64,000 bases of DNA from Sphingobium sp. KCTC 72723 (GTDB lineage Bacteria; Pseudomonadota; Alphaproteobacteria; Sphingomonadales; Sphingomonadaceae): assembly GCF_014280435.1 (NCBI RefSeq), contig NZ_CP060388.1:434001-498000 (forward strand). Direction: 5' to 3'. The position numbers and the translations under genes are program-made. The notes beneath the pieces were generated by a model. The model was not told where the DNA came from, did no database searches, and saw nothing but the letters and a program-made list of their open reading frames with translations. Shown here one piece after another: positions 33,667 through 42,745 of this stretch. The first letter of the stretch is position 1; the number at the start of each line of letters is the position of its first letter.

Positions 33667-33710
33667 GCGATTTCTAATCAGTCGGAACCGACTGATGACT
33701 CGGAAATCGC
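33667..33710. terminator. Bidirectional terminator between trxB and acyl carrier protein
   Basis: ATCAGTCGG (33677-33685) and CCGACTGAT (33688-33696) form an inner 9-bp stem, with an outer stem from GCGATTTC (33667-33674) and GAAATCGC (33703-33710). The structure lies between two convergent genes, so it can stop transcription from both sides. A short A-rich stretch follows on the plus strand. Confidence 0.65.
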
Positions 33711-33725
33711 GCCCAACTAAAAACG

Positions 33726-34016
33726 TCAGCCCGCCACCTTGGCTCGCGCAAAGGCGACCAGCGTGCCGAACGTCTCGAACGTGTCGCCATCCATATCGTC
33801 ATCCTCAATCAGGATGTCGAAACGGTCCTCCATTTCGGTCAGCAATCCCGCGACCGCCATGGAATCCAGCTCCGGCAGCGCGCCGAACAGGGGCGTGTCG
33901 CCATCGAACCCGTCCACCTGGGTCTGCGTCAGGCCCAGCACGTCGCGCAGCAGCGACCGTGTCAGGGTTTCGATGTCGTCGGCCTGTCCGACCGGCTGAG
34001 GATTTTGCGCCCGCAT
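33726..34016 (-). CDS. Acyl carrier protein of the exosortase A locus
   Basis: A 96-residue acyl carrier protein. The 4'-phosphopantetheine attachment site is S52 in P-E-L-D-S-M-A-V-A-G-L, followed by the acidic helix region. The start at 34016 has AGGAAG nine bases upstream; an in-frame ATG at 34037 would add seven residues. In XrtA loci this carrier is found with an AMP-forming ligase, a PLP decarboxylase and a FemAB/GNAT protein, all present here, which suggests an amino-acid-derived group is loaded onto it. It follows the GNAT gene on the same strand. Confidence 0.85.
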   Translation of the reverse strand: MRAQNPQPVGQADDIETLTRSLLRDVLGLTQTQVDGFDGDTPLFGALPELDSMAVAGLLTEMEDRFDILIEDDDMDGDTFETFGTLVAFARAKVAG

Positions 34017-34044
34017 AATGGGCGTCTTCCTAGTCATTCCCGCC

Positions 34045-35049
34045 TTATCCGACAAGCGCGGAAATGGCGGTGCGGGCGGCGGGCAGCCAGCTGGACGCAA
34101 AGCGCGGATTGAAAGCGTCGATGCGGTGGAGCGGCACCTTTTCCTCCATCCAGTCGGTTTTGTAAGGATTGTCGCCGGTGCCATAGTCGATCATGTCCAC
34201 CCGGTCAGCGTCGAGCGCATGGGCAAACATGGCATGGCTCAACAACGTGCCGGGCGATCCGGCGTCATGAGCGCGATCATGGGATAATTTGTGGATCAGC
34301 GCGACGCCCCGTTCCACCGTCCAGAATTGGGTAGCAACCGCATGTCCATCCATCCGGGCAAAACCCAGCCGCAACCGTCCCGCATCGCTCTCCTGTTGCG
34401 CGAGCGCGCGCAGAAAAAGCAGGCCGGGTTCGGGCTGTTTCCAGCTGCGCCCATGCACGTCGCAATAATCTTGCCAGAGGTCGTCGGTCAGGGTGTCGGT
34501 GATCGACAAGATATAGGGACTATTGCGGGACTTGCGCCGCACCAGCGTGCGCAACGGGCCGGGACGCGCCGCCCAATATTCGGCAAAATCGCGTTCCCCC
34601 CGGCGCAACAGATAGCGCCCGCCCATCGGCCGCGACACAGCGAACCACCCGCTCCGCCGCAGGCTGGCGATCAGATCGGCGCACTGTTCCATCGGATAGA
34701 GATCGACCTGACGGGTAGAGCCAAGCAGATGCCGCGTCGCCGCGTCGAGCAGACGGTCGCGCTGCACCCTGTCATGCGCGCCCACGAACACAGGCGCCCA
34801 GTCGAAACTATACCAATTGGCCAATGCCGACACCCGCCGCGCGGCGGGCGACGTCAGGAACAGCCAGACCTGCGCCCCATTCTCCTGCGCCATCACTATG
34901 CGGACGGGCTGGTCGGGCAGGCAATGGCGGTGCAGCAAATCGAACCATGCGAAGCGTCCGAAAAGAGACGACGCAGCCCCGCCATCGACACCGCCATGCA
35001 GCGCATGTCCTATATCGGTCAGGCTGTGATATTCCCTTGTCGTCGGCAA
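34045..35049 (-). CDS. GNAT/FemAB-like acyltransferase of the exosortase A locus
   Basis: A 334-residue protein of the GNAT superfamily with the FemAB-like double-fold layout (C-terminal part with G-R-L-R-L-G-F-A-R-M-D-G-H-A-V-A-T-Q and I-D-Y-G-T-G-D-N-P-Y-K). I choose the TTG at 35049, with GGAG about 8 bases upstream, because a longer frame to 35346 would run through the divergent ligase gene. It probably transfers the acyl or aminoacyl group carried by the neighbouring carrier protein onto a sugar of the exopolysaccharide. Direction: it shares a 50-bp divergent promoter region with the ligase gene. Confidence 0.8.
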   Translation of the reverse strand: MPTTREYHSLTDIGHALHGGVDGGAASSLFGRFAWFDLLHRHCLPDQPVRIVMAQENGAQVWLFLTSPAARRVSALANWYSFDWAPVFVGAHDRVQRDRLLDAATRHLLGSTRQVDLYPMEQCADLIASLRRSGWFAVSRPMGGRYLLRRGERDFAEYWAARPGPLRTLVRRKSRNSPYILSITDTLTDDLWQDYCDVHGRSWKQPEPGLLFLRALAQQESDAGRLRLGFARMDGHAVATQFWTVERGVALIHKLSHDRAHDAGSPGTLLSHAMFAHALDADRVDMIDYGTGDNPYKTDWMEEKVPLHRIDAFNPRFASSWLPAARTAISALVG

Positions 35050-35099
35050 CCGACTATCTCCACGTCCACAACAGGGACGCTTAGGGGAAAAGTCTGGAA

Positions 35100-36632
35100 A
35101 TGGAGTTAAGCGTGTCTCAAGTTCCGCCGCCGCCCGAAAGCCTGCCGATCGACCATCTGCTGTTGCGGGGCGACCCGGCGCGCGCGGCGCTGGACGGGCG
35201 GTCGGGCAGCTACAGTTTCGCCGAACTGGAAGAAACGCTGGGGCGGCTGGCTGGCTGGCTGGCCGGGTTCGGGCTGCAACCGGGCGCGCGCGTGGCAAGC
35301 TGGATCGCGAAGGGACCAGTCGCCGCGCTGATGCCGCTGGCCGCACCGCGTGCGGGGCTGGTGCATGTGCCTGTCAATCCGCTGCTCAAACATGCCCAGG
35401 TCGCCCATATATTGGCCGATAGCGGCGCGGAGTTGCTGATCGGCACGGCGGCGCGGCTGGCGACGCTGAAACCGGGCGATGTGCCGACCGGGTGCCAACA
35501 GCACCGTGAGGATGACGCCGCCTGCGCCATGAGCGGCGGCAATGGCATCGGCCCTTCCAACGCCGCGCCGGACGATCTGGCCGCGATCCTCTACACCAGC
35601 GGATCGACCGGGCGGCCCAAGGGGGTGATGCTCAGCCACGCCAATCTGTGGCTGGGCGCGGTCGCGGTCGCCGATTATCTGGGCATGACGCCGCAGGACC
35701 GCACCGCCTGCGTCCTGCCGTTCAGTTTCGACTATGGGCAGAACCAACTGCTCAGCACTTGGGTTTCGGGCGGCTGCGTCTATCCGCTCGACTATCTGAC
35801 CCCGCGTGACGTCATGAAGCTCATTGATCGGCGCGACATCACCACGCTCGCCGGAGTGCCGCCGCTCTGGGTGCAACTGACCGAACTGGACTGGCCGCCG
35901 CAAGTCGCCGCGAAACTCAAGCGCCTGACCAACAGCGGCGGCGCGCTGACCCGGCCCTTGGTTGCGAAACTGCGCGCGCTGTTCCCGCAGGCTGATCTCT
36001 ATCCCATGTATGGCCTGACCGAAGCCTTCCGCTCCACCTATCTGCCGCCCGCACTGGTGGACAGCCGCCCCGATTCGATGGGCCGCGCCATTCCCTTTGC
36101 AGAGATTTTGGTGGTGCGCCCCGATGGCAACATTACCGATGACGATGAAGCGGGGGAGTTGGTCCATTGCGGGCCGCTGGTGGCGCAGGGCTATTGGCGC
36201 GATACCGCCCGCACGGCCGAGCGGTTCAAGCCCGCACCTGCTGCCTCGCTCTATGGCGGCATGGCGGTATGGTCCGGCGACACGGTGCGGCGAGATGCGG
36301 CCGGATTGCTCTATTTCGTCGGACGCGACGACGCGATGATCAAGTCGGCGGGCAACCGCATCAGCCCGACCGAGATAGAGGAAGTCGCCGTCGCGGTGCC
36401 GGGCGTGGCCGAAGCCGTCGCGCTGGGGATAAAGGACGAAAGGCTGGGTCAGGCCGTCCGCCTGCTGGTCCGCGCCGCCGACCCGGACGTGGCGCAGGCA
36501 GTCGCCGCGCATCTCAAAAGCGAACTGCCCAATTTCATGCAGCCGCGCGACATCCTTGTGCTTCGCGCATTTCCCGGCAATCCCAACGGCAAGACCGACC
36601 GAGTCGCACTAGCCGGGGAATATGCGTCATGA
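35100..36632 (+). CDS. AMP-forming acyl ligase, exosortase A system-associated
   Basis: A 510-residue adenylate-forming enzyme of the ANL family. Motifs: Y-T-S-G-S-T-G-R-P-K-G-V near residue 162-173 (ATP binding), Y-G-L-T-E-A-F, Y-W-R-D-T, the hinge F-V-G-R-D-D-A-M-I-K-S-A-G-N-R-I and the C-terminal P-N-G-K-T-D lysine. It should activate a carboxylic or amino acid and load it onto the acyl carrier protein. A GTG at 35112, preceded by TGGAG, may be the true start. Its 3' end overlaps the decarboxylase gene by 4 bases (ATGA), so the two are coupled. Confidence 0.9.
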   Translation: MELSVSQVPPPPESLPIDHLLLRGDPARAALDGRSGSYSFAELEETLGRLAGWLAGFGLQPGARVASWIAKGPVAALMPLAAPRAGLVHVPVNPLLKHAQVAHILADSGAELLIGTAARLATLKPGDVPTGCQQHREDDAACAMSGGNGIGPSNAAPDDLAAILYTSGSTGRPKGVMLSHANLWLGAVAVADYLGMTPQDRTACVLPFSFDYGQNQLLSTWVSGGCVYPLDYLTPRDVMKLIDRRDITTLAGVPPLWVQLTELDWPPQVAAKLKRLTNSGGALTRPLVAKLRALFPQADLYPMYGLTEAFRSTYLPPALVDSRPDSMGRAIPFAEILVVRPDGNITDDDEAGELVHCGPLVAQGYWRDTARTAERFKPAPAASLYGGMAVWSGDTVRRDAAGLLYFVGRDDAMIKSAGNRISPTEIEEVAVAVPGVAEAVALGIKDERLGQAVRLLVRAADPDVAQAVAAHLKSELPNFMQPRDILVLRAFPGNPNGKTDRVALAGEYAS

Positions 36633-37861
36633 AACCGATGGGACCGATCCCGCCCTGGTTTGCGGGGGAGGAAGGGATGCTGATCGTCGGCGGATGCGGC
36701 GCGGCCAGTCTGGTCGATGAAGCGGGCGACACGCCGCTATTTGCCTATGACATGGCAATTGTGGAGGCGCAGGTGCGCCGTTTCCGCGACGCGATGCCCG
36801 ATGCGCTGCACCTCCATTATGCGATTAAGGCCAATCCCTATGCGCCGCTGCTGGCGCGGATGGTGGGGCAGGTCGATGGCTTCGACATTGCGTCGGGCGG
36901 CGAGTTGGAGATGGCGCTGGCGGCGGGGATGGACCCCGCCCGGATCAGTTTTGCCGGGCCGGGCAAGCGCAACGACGAACTGGAAGCGGCGATATTCGCC
37001 GGGGTGACGATCAACCTGGAGTCCGAAGGGGAGGGGCGGCGCGCGCTTCAAGCGGCGGACCGGGTGGGCAAGGTTCCGCGCCTGGCGGTGCGGGTGAACC
37101 CGGATTTCGACCTCAAAGGATCGGGGATGCGCATGGGCGGCGGGGCCAAGCCGTTCGGCGTCGATGCCGATCGGGCCGCCGCGCTGACGCGCGCGATGAT
37201 CGACGGCGGGGCGGACTGGCGCGGCTGGCACATCTTTGCCGGGTCGCAAAATCTGGACCCGATGGCGATCATCGAAACGCAGGGCGCGACCATCGCACTG
37301 GCGGCACGCCTGTCCGACGCGGTGGGGGCCGTGCCGCCGCTGGTGAACCTTGGCGGCGGCTTTGGCTTGCCCTATTTCCCCGGTGACACGTCGCTGGATA
37401 TTCGCCCGATCGGCGTCGCGCTCGACAGCGCACTGGCGACGCTGCCCGACATTTTGAAAAGCAGCGCCTTCGCCATCGAACTGGGACGCTGGCTGGTGGG
37501 CGAAGCGGGCATCTACCTGACCCGCGTGGTGGATGTGAAGGTCAGTCAGGGTGAGACGTTCGTGGTGGTCGATGGCGGATTGCACCATCAACTGGCGGCC
37601 AGCGGCAATTTCGGCACGGTCGTGCGCCGCAATTATCCGATTGCGGTCGCCAACCGTTTCGGCGCGACCCCGGCGGCCGATCCGGTAACGGTCGTGGGCT
37701 GTCTTTGCACGCCGATCGACCGTTTGGGCGACAAGGTGGCGTTGCCGCCGGTGCGCGAAGGCGACCTGATCGCCATATTCCTTGCCGGCGCCTATGGCGC
37801 GTCGGCCAGTCCTGCCGCTTTTCTTGGTCATCCAAGTCCTCGCGAACTTTTACTTGGATGA
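36629..37861 (+). CDS. PLP-dependent decarboxylase, exosortase A system-associated
   Basis: A 410-residue fold-type III decarboxylase related to diaminopimelate and ornithine decarboxylases. K67 in H-Y-A-I-K-A-N-P-Y forms the Schiff base with PLP; G-G-G-F-G-L-P near residue 245 binds the phosphate, and V-V-G-C-L-C-T-P-I-D carries the active-site cysteine-aspartate of the second subunit. The substrate is probably the amino acid (or carrier-bound amino acid) supplied by the ligase module. The gene starts inside the ligase stop codon. Near its 3' end the DNA contains a 9-bp inverted repeat (37829-37837 with 37852-37860). Confidence 0.9.
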   Translation: MKPMGPIPPWFAGEEGMLIVGGCGAASLVDEAGDTPLFAYDMAIVEAQVRRFRDAMPDALHLHYAIKANPYAPLLARMVGQVDGFDIASGGELEMALAAGMDPARISFAGPGKRNDELEAAIFAGVTINLESEGEGRRALQAADRVGKVPRLAVRVNPDFDLKGSGMRMGGGAKPFGVDADRAAALTRAMIDGGADWRGWHIFAGSQNLDPMAIIETQGATIALAARLSDAVGAVPPLVNLGGGFGLPYFPGDTSLDIRPIGVALDSALATLPDILKSSAFAIELGRWLVGEAGIYLTRVVDVKVSQGETFVVVDGGLHHQLAASGNFGTVVRRNYPIAVANRFGATPAADPVTVVGCLCTPIDRLGDKVALPPVREGDLIAIFLAGAYGASASPAAFLGHPSPRELLLG

Positions 37862-37947
37862 GTTGGGCGGGACTTAACTCCTAACGGTATTTTTACCCTT
37901 TGACGGCATGAAGAGGTCCGAAGCCATGTGCTGACGGGCCTGCCTTG

Positions 37948-37986
37948 CCTCTTTGGCGGCCGGTCGCGCGCGGCCGCACAAAGAGG
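37948..37986 (+). promoter_or_regulatory. Stem-loop covering the ribosome binding site of the export lipoprotein gene
   Basis: CCTCTTTG (37948-37955) pairs with CAAAGAGG (37979-37986); after one bulged A, G37956-C37977 and CGGCCG (37957-37962) with CGGCCG (37971-37976) extend the stem to about 15 bp with an 8-base loop. The 3' arm includes part of the GAGGGTGAG ribosome binding site of the gene starting at 37995. It could lower translation unless opened, or act as a stabilising 5' element; no T-run follows, so simple termination is less likely. Confidence 0.55.
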
Positions 37987-37994
37987 GTGAGATT

Positions 37995-38642
37995 ATGCGT
38001 TTCCTGTCGGTATCAAGGCTCCTGATCGGCGCGTCGCTGCCAGCTGTAGCCCTGTCTGGCTGCGCTTCGGGCGGTGGCGGCGGACCACAATTGCCCCCCG
38101 CATCCTTCGTATCGACACGCGAAGGGCCGGGTGAGGAATATATCATCGGCCCGCTGGACGACCTGACCATCTTCGTGTGGCGCAACCCGGAACTGGGGGC
38201 AAAGGTGCAGGTGCGCCCCGACGGGCGCATCACCACGCCGCTGATCACCGACATGCCGGCCGTGGGCAAAACGCCCAAGATGCTGGCCGATGACATCAAG
38301 CTGGCGCTGACCCAATATATCGAAAACCCGCTGGTGTCGGTCATCGTCAATAATTTCAGCGGCACGTTCAGCCAGCAGGTGCGGATCGTGGGGGCGACCG
38401 AAAAGCCCGCCTCCATCCCCTATCGCGCCAACATGACGCTGCTCGACGCGATGATCTCCGTCGGCGGCCTGTCCGAATTTGCGGCGGGCAACCGGGCGCG
38501 GCTGGTCCGGTTCAACAAGAATACGGGCAAGCAGACCGAATATCAGGTCCGCCTGAACGATCTTTTGAAGAAGGGCGACACCAAGGCGAACGTCATGCTC
38601 GCCCCTGGCGACGTCATCATCATCCCGGAAAGCATGTTCTGA
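37995..38642 (+). CDS. Polysaccharide export lipoprotein (Wza/GumB type, XrtA system)
   Basis: A 215-residue outer-membrane lipoprotein. The signal peptide ends in L-S-G-C with the lipidated cysteine near residue 23. Poly_export domain at about 50-125 (Y-I-I-G-P-L-D-D-L-T-I-F-V-W ... V-R-P-D-G-R-I-T-T-P-L) and an SLBB repeat at about 135-205 follow. It forms the outer-membrane part of the export channel. It is the first gene of the long plus-strand export operon; the stem-loop over its ribosome binding site may control it. The end is one base from the next gene. Confidence 0.92.
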   Translation: MRFLSVSRLLIGASLPAVALSGCASGGGGGPQLPPASFVSTREGPGEEYIIGPLDDLTIFVWRNPELGAKVQVRPDGRITTPLITDMPAVGKTPKMLADDIKLALTQYIENPLVSVIVNNFSGTFSQQVRIVGATEKPASIPYRANMTLLDAMISVGGLSEFAAGNRARLVRFNKNTGKQTEYQVRLNDLLKKGDTKANVMLAPGDVIIIPESMF

Positions 38643-38643
38643 T

Positions 38644-40161
38644 ATGGCCGGTCTTTACGACGAATTGCTGGTCCTGCTCCATGGCATATGGAGCCGCCGC
38701 TGGATCGCGCTGGGCGTTGCCTGGGGCGTGGCCATGCTCGGCTGGCTGGGCGTAGCGCTGATCCCCAACAGCTATCAGTCCAAGGCGCGGGTCTATGTCA
38801 GCACCCAGTCGCTGCTGGAGGACAAGATCGGCATTACGCAGGTCCAGTCGCAGCAGAATCTGGACCGGGTGCGCAGCACGCTGGCCAGCGCGGAAAATCT
38901 GGAAAAGGTGGTGCGCGACACCGACCTGTCGCAGACCGTGTCCGGCCCGCGCGACATCGCGGCAAAGATCACCAAGCTGCGCGAGAATATCACCGTGCTG
39001 GCGCAGGCCGACCCCAGCATGATCGACATCAGCGCGATTTCCGCCGATTCCAGCCTGTCGGACGGGGCCAATGCCCGCATTGCCCAGCAGGTGACGCAAA
39101 AGCTGATCGACATATTCCAGGAAGAGAATCTGTCGGGCGACCGCAATGAAACGCGCCAGAGCCTGGCGTTTCTGGACCAGCAGGTTGCCGCCCGCGCCAA
39201 GCAGATGGAGGCCGCCGACCAGCGCCGCGTCGAATTTGCGCAGCGCTATGTCGGGATGCTGCCCGGTGCCGGTTCCATCAGCCAGCGGATGGACGCCGCG
39301 CGGCTGGAAATCAACACGATCGATTCGCAACTGGTGCAGGCGCAAAGCGCGCTCAGCGCCATGAACGGACAGTTGGCTGGCACGCCACAGAGCCTGCCGG
39401 GCATGAGTGCGGGCGGTGGCGCATCGCCTCTGGGGCAGGCGCAGGCCAATTTGGCGTCGATGCGCGCGCGCGGTTGGACCGCCGCCCATCCCGACGTGAT
39501 CGCCGCGCAACGTGAAGTCGATTCGCTGCGCCGTTCTGGCGGCGGCGGGGGCGGTAGCGGCAGCACGCCCAATCCCGCTTATCTGTCGATCAAGTCGATG
39601 CAGGCCGAACGTGCCGCCACAGTGCAGGCGCTCGGCACCCGCAAGGCGCAGTTGCAGGCGGACCTGAATGGCATGATGGCCAAGCAGGTCGATGAACCGG
39701 GCATCGCGTCGGAGCAGGAAAAGCTCGACCGCGATTATGAGGTTCTGAAAACCCAATATGACAAGCTGCTCGCCGACCGCGAGGAAATCCGCCTGCGCGG
39801 CGAGGTGAAGACCGAAACCGGATCCGTCCAGTTCCGCGTCATCAACCCGCCCAGCACGCCGACGGCACCTGCTGCGCCCAACCGGCCGCTGCTGTTGCTG
39901 GCGGTGCTGGTGCTGGCGATCGGCGCGGGCGTCGGCGTGGCATTCGCCATGGGGCAGCTGAAAGGCACGTTTCCCACCGCCGCACGGCTGGAAAAAGCCA
40001 TTGGCCTGCCCGTCATGGGCGCAATCAGCCAGACGCTGAATGCGGGCCAGGCGGCAGTCGAAAAGCAACGGATGAAATGGTTTGCGGGCGCAACCGGCGG
40101 TCTTGCCGCTGTCTGCCTGCTGCTGATCGTCGTCGAATTCGTTCAGCGCGGTATGGCGTGA
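38644..40161 (+). CDS. Chain-length determinant protein (Wzz/GumC type, XrtA system)
   Basis: A 505-residue inner-membrane polysaccharide co-polymerase. A Wzz domain with the first membrane helix lies at about residues 10-40 (S-R-R-W-I-A-L-G-V-A-W), long coiled-coil regions at 70-135 and 160-240, a low-complexity glycine-serine stretch near 298-310, G-N-V-like C-terminal P-P-S-T-P-T-A-P and two C-terminal hydrophobic segments near 415-440 and 480-500. It controls polymer length and links the inner-membrane machinery to the export lipoprotein. The tyrosine kinase partner is the next, separate gene. Confidence 0.9.
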   Translation: MAGLYDELLVLLHGIWSRRWIALGVAWGVAMLGWLGVALIPNSYQSKARVYVSTQSLLEDKIGITQVQSQQNLDRVRSTLASAENLEKVVRDTDLSQTVSGPRDIAAKITKLRENITVLAQADPSMIDISAISADSSLSDGANARIAQQVTQKLIDIFQEENLSGDRNETRQSLAFLDQQVAARAKQMEAADQRRVEFAQRYVGMLPGAGSISQRMDAARLEINTIDSQLVQAQSALSAMNGQLAGTPQSLPGMSAGGGASPLGQAQANLASMRARGWTAAHPDVIAAQREVDSLRRSGGGGGGSGSTPNPAYLSIKSMQAERAATVQALGTRKAQLQADLNGMMAKQVDEPGIASEQEKLDRDYEVLKTQYDKLLADREEIRLRGEVKTETGSVQFRVINPPSTPTAPAAPNRPLLLLAVLVLAIGAGVGVAFAMGQLKGTFPTAARLEKAIGLPVMGAISQTLNAGQAAVEKQRMKWFAGATGGLAAVCLLLIVVEFVQRGMA

Positions 40162-40175
40162 AGGATAGCAAATCC

Positions 40176-41108
40176 ATGAACCAGCATAGTAGCATCAAGG
40201 GCGGATCGCTGATCGAGCGGGCGACGGAAATCTATGATTTCTCCGCCGCTTTGCGGGGGCGAGCAGCCCCTGCCGTCGATCTGTCGGACGACCTGCCACC
40301 TGCGCCGCCGCCGGTGGTTGCGCCTTTTGCTGCGCCAGCCCCTGCGCTGGTGGAAGCGCCAGCGTTTCGGGCGCTGCCCTGGACCGGGCCAGTGCAGCCG
40401 ATCGACCGGATCAAGCTGGCCGAGGCCGGTTTCCTGCGCCCCGATGGCGCGGTGACGGCGATGAGCGAAGAATTTCGGATGCTCAAGCGTGATCTGCTGG
40501 CGCAGCTTGCGGGCAATGATCGCGGCAATCGCATCCTGCTCTGTTCGCCCCATAGCGGCGATGGCAAGACATTCTGCGCGATCAATCTGGCGCTGAGCCT
40601 GGCGGCGGAAAAGGATCGCGAAATCCTGCTGGTGGACGCCGATTTCGGCAAGCCGGGCATCCCGCAGGCGCTGGGGCTGGAATCCGGTCCCGGCCTGATG
40701 GATGCGCTGGCCGATCCGACGATCGCGATCGAGGAATGTATCATCCGCACCGATCTGCCTTCGCTGTCGGTTCTGCCTGCGGGGCAGCGCAGCAATGCCG
40801 ACACCGAATATCTGTCGTCCGCGCGGACCGAACAATTGCTGCGCCGCCTGACCGACGGTCGCCCCGAACGCATCATCATCTTCGATTCGCCGCCCTTGCT
40901 GGCGGCATCGCCCGCCGCCGTGCTGGCCAGCCATGTCGCCATTGCGTTGCTGGTCGTGCGTGCTGACGACACGGCCGAAAGCGCGCTGCGCGAAGCGGCC
41001 GGGATGCTGAAAGGCGGGGCGCAGGTCCAGCTTCTGCTCAATGCCGTCCGGTTCAACGGCGGCGGCCGCCGGTTCGGCAGCTATTATGCCAAGGGAAACA
41101 GCCAGTGA
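40176..41108 (+). CDS. Tyrosine-kinase-like ATPase, XrtA-associated
   Basis: A 310-residue BY-kinase-type P-loop protein. Residues 1-100 include a proline/alanine-rich linker. Walker A S-P-H-S-G-D-G-K-T at 124-132, Walker A' V-D-A-D-F-G-K-P at 153-160 and Walker B I-I-I-F-D-S-P-P-L-L are present. The C-terminal tail has only two adjacent tyrosines (S-Y-Y-A-K-G), fewer than the usual tyrosine cluster. It works with the Wzz-type protein to drive polymerisation and export. The ATG at 40176 is chosen because an upstream longer frame overlaps the Wzz gene; GTGA at its end overlaps the next gene. Confidence 0.88.
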   Translation: MNQHSSIKGGSLIERATEIYDFSAALRGRAAPAVDLSDDLPPAPPPVVAPFAAPAPALVEAPAFRALPWTGPVQPIDRIKLAEAGFLRPDGAVTAMSEEFRMLKRDLLAQLAGNDRGNRILLCSPHSGDGKTFCAINLALSLAAEKDREILLVDADFGKPGIPQALGLESGPGLMDALADPTIAIEECIIRTDLPSLSVLPAGQRSNADTEYLSSARTEQLLRRLTDGRPERIIIFDSPPLLAASPAAVLASHVAIALLVVRADDTAESALREAAGMLKGGAQVQLLLNAVRFNGGGRRFGSYYAKGNSQ

Positions 41109-42721
41109 AGACCCTCATCCTCAACGGTCGCCTTTGGGCCGCAGGCGCATCCATCGCCGCGATCATCGCCGCATCCGCGCCCGCCATGGCGCAGTCCTCG
41201 GGTAACCGCAAAGTCGATGTCACGCCCTATCTGGGCGTGGATCAGGTGGTGATGGTGCCGCTCAAAGGGGAAGGCGACGTCCTGACCTATACCAATGTCA
41301 CCGCAGGCGTGACGGCGCAGGTCCAGACCCGCCGGGTCGAGGCAGTCGTGGACTTGCAATATAATCACAGCTTCGGCTGGGGCAGCCAAGCTGTCGATCA
41401 GGACGTGATCAGCGGCGTTGCAAGCGCGCAGTTCAAGGTCGCGCGTGGCCTGTCGCTTAACGCAGGCGGCGTGGCGACGCGGGTGCGGACCGATGGCCTG
41501 TCGGGCGCATCGACGCTGAACGACAGCTTCACCAGCAATGTCTATGCTGGCTATGTCGGCCCGTCCTACACGACGCAGATCGGCGACATCAACGTCACCG
41601 GCTCCTATCGCCTTGGTTATGCGCGGGTCGAGGATGATGTCGATTCCGACTTCCCTGGCGCATTGCCCAACATGGGTGCCTTCGCCGATAGCTGGTCGCA
41701 TAATCTGTTCGCCTCGGTCGGCTTTGCACCCGGCACGTTGTTGCCCATCGGCCTGACCGCCAGCGCGGGCTATGATCGCGAAGACGCCAGCCAACTCGAC
41801 CAGCGGTTCGAGGATAAATGGGGCCGGGTCGATGCGTCATTGCCGGTGTCGCGCACGGTCGCGCTGATTGGTGGGCTGGGCTATGAGCAGATCGAGATCA
41901 GCCAGCGTTCGCCGTTGCTCGACACAGCGGGCGCGCCCGTCATCCGCAACGGTCGCTATGTCACCGACGGCAATTCGCCGCGCGCGCTGGTCTATGAATT
42001 TGACGACATCATCTGGGACGCGGGCGTGTTGTGGCGGCCCAGCCGCCGCACATCGCTGGAAGCGCGGGTCGGCCAGCGCTATGGCGGGATGACCTACCAG
42101 GGCAGCTTCACCTGGCAGGGCCGCGACAGCAGCTTCGCGCTCGCCGTGTTTGATGGCATCGACAGTTTTGGTCGCCTCATCACCGCCAATGCCGCTGCGG
42201 TTTCGGGCAGCAGCCTGAACGTCGCGCGCAATCCGTTTACCGGCGACATTACCGGCTGCGCTTTCTCCACCACCGGCGGCGGGCAGTGTTTCAATGATGC
42301 GTTGTCGGGCATCACCGACGCCAATTTCCGCTATCGCGGCGTCAGCGCGCAATATGCGCTGCAACGCGGACCGTGGGGTTGGGGCGTGGGCGCAGGCTAT
42401 TCGCAGCGCAAGTTCATCACGCCACGCGGCCAGAGCGTCCTGATCCGGGGATCGAAGGACCAGAACTGGTATGGCAACGGGTCGATGACCTACACCATCA
42501 GCGACAGCGACAGCATCGACACGGTGGTCTACGCCAATTATTTCGACGCCAGCGGCGGTCGGCCGGATGTCACCAACTATGGTGGTTTCACCAGCTATTA
42601 CAAGAATTTGACCCGGAAGCTGTCGGCATCGGCATCCATCGGCGTCGATGGCGTGAAGTCCGACGATATCGACACGATCATCAGCGCCATGGGCCAGGTG
42701 GGCCTGCGCTACAGCTTCTGA
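41105..42721 (+). CDS. Outer-membrane beta-barrel protein of the XrtA locus
   Basis: A 538-residue exported protein with a GTG start and a clear signal peptide (cleavage after A-P-A-M-A near residue 28). The rest is rich in alternating polar/aromatic strands and ends R-Y-S-F, the terminal phenylalanine expected of an outer-membrane barrel inserted by Bam. It resembles the TIGR03016-type outer-membrane protein of PEP-CTERM exopolysaccharide loci, whose role is not known; export porin or polymer anchoring are likely. It overlaps the kinase gene by 4 bases (GTGA). Confidence 0.82.
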   Translation: MKTLILNGRLWAAGASIAAIIAASAPAMAQSSGNRKVDVTPYLGVDQVVMVPLKGEGDVLTYTNVTAGVTAQVQTRRVEAVVDLQYNHSFGWGSQAVDQDVISGVASAQFKVARGLSLNAGGVATRVRTDGLSGASTLNDSFTSNVYAGYVGPSYTTQIGDINVTGSYRLGYARVEDDVDSDFPGALPNMGAFADSWSHNLFASVGFAPGTLLPIGLTASAGYDREDASQLDQRFEDKWGRVDASLPVSRTVALIGGLGYEQIEISQRSPLLDTAGAPVIRNGRYVTDGNSPRALVYEFDDIIWDAGVLWRPSRRTSLEARVGQRYGGMTYQGSFTWQGRDSSFALAVFDGIDSFGRLITANAAAVSGSSLNVARNPFTGDITGCAFSTTGGGQCFNDALSGITDANFRYRGVSAQYALQRGPWGWGVGAGYSQRKFITPRGQSVLIRGSKDQNWYGNGSMTYTISDSDSIDTVVYANYFDASGGRPDVTNYGGFTSYYKNLTRKLSASASIGVDGVKSDDIDTIISAMGQVGLRYSF

Positions 42722-42745
42722 TCGAAGCGGCTTGGAGACGAGAAT

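Noticed and set aside
34045..35346. Longer start for the GNAT/FemAB-like gene at 35346
   Set aside because: The extra 99 residues are low-complexity, arginine/proline-rich and antisense to the start of the AMP-forming ligase gene; a TTG at 35049 with a ribosome binding site fits better.
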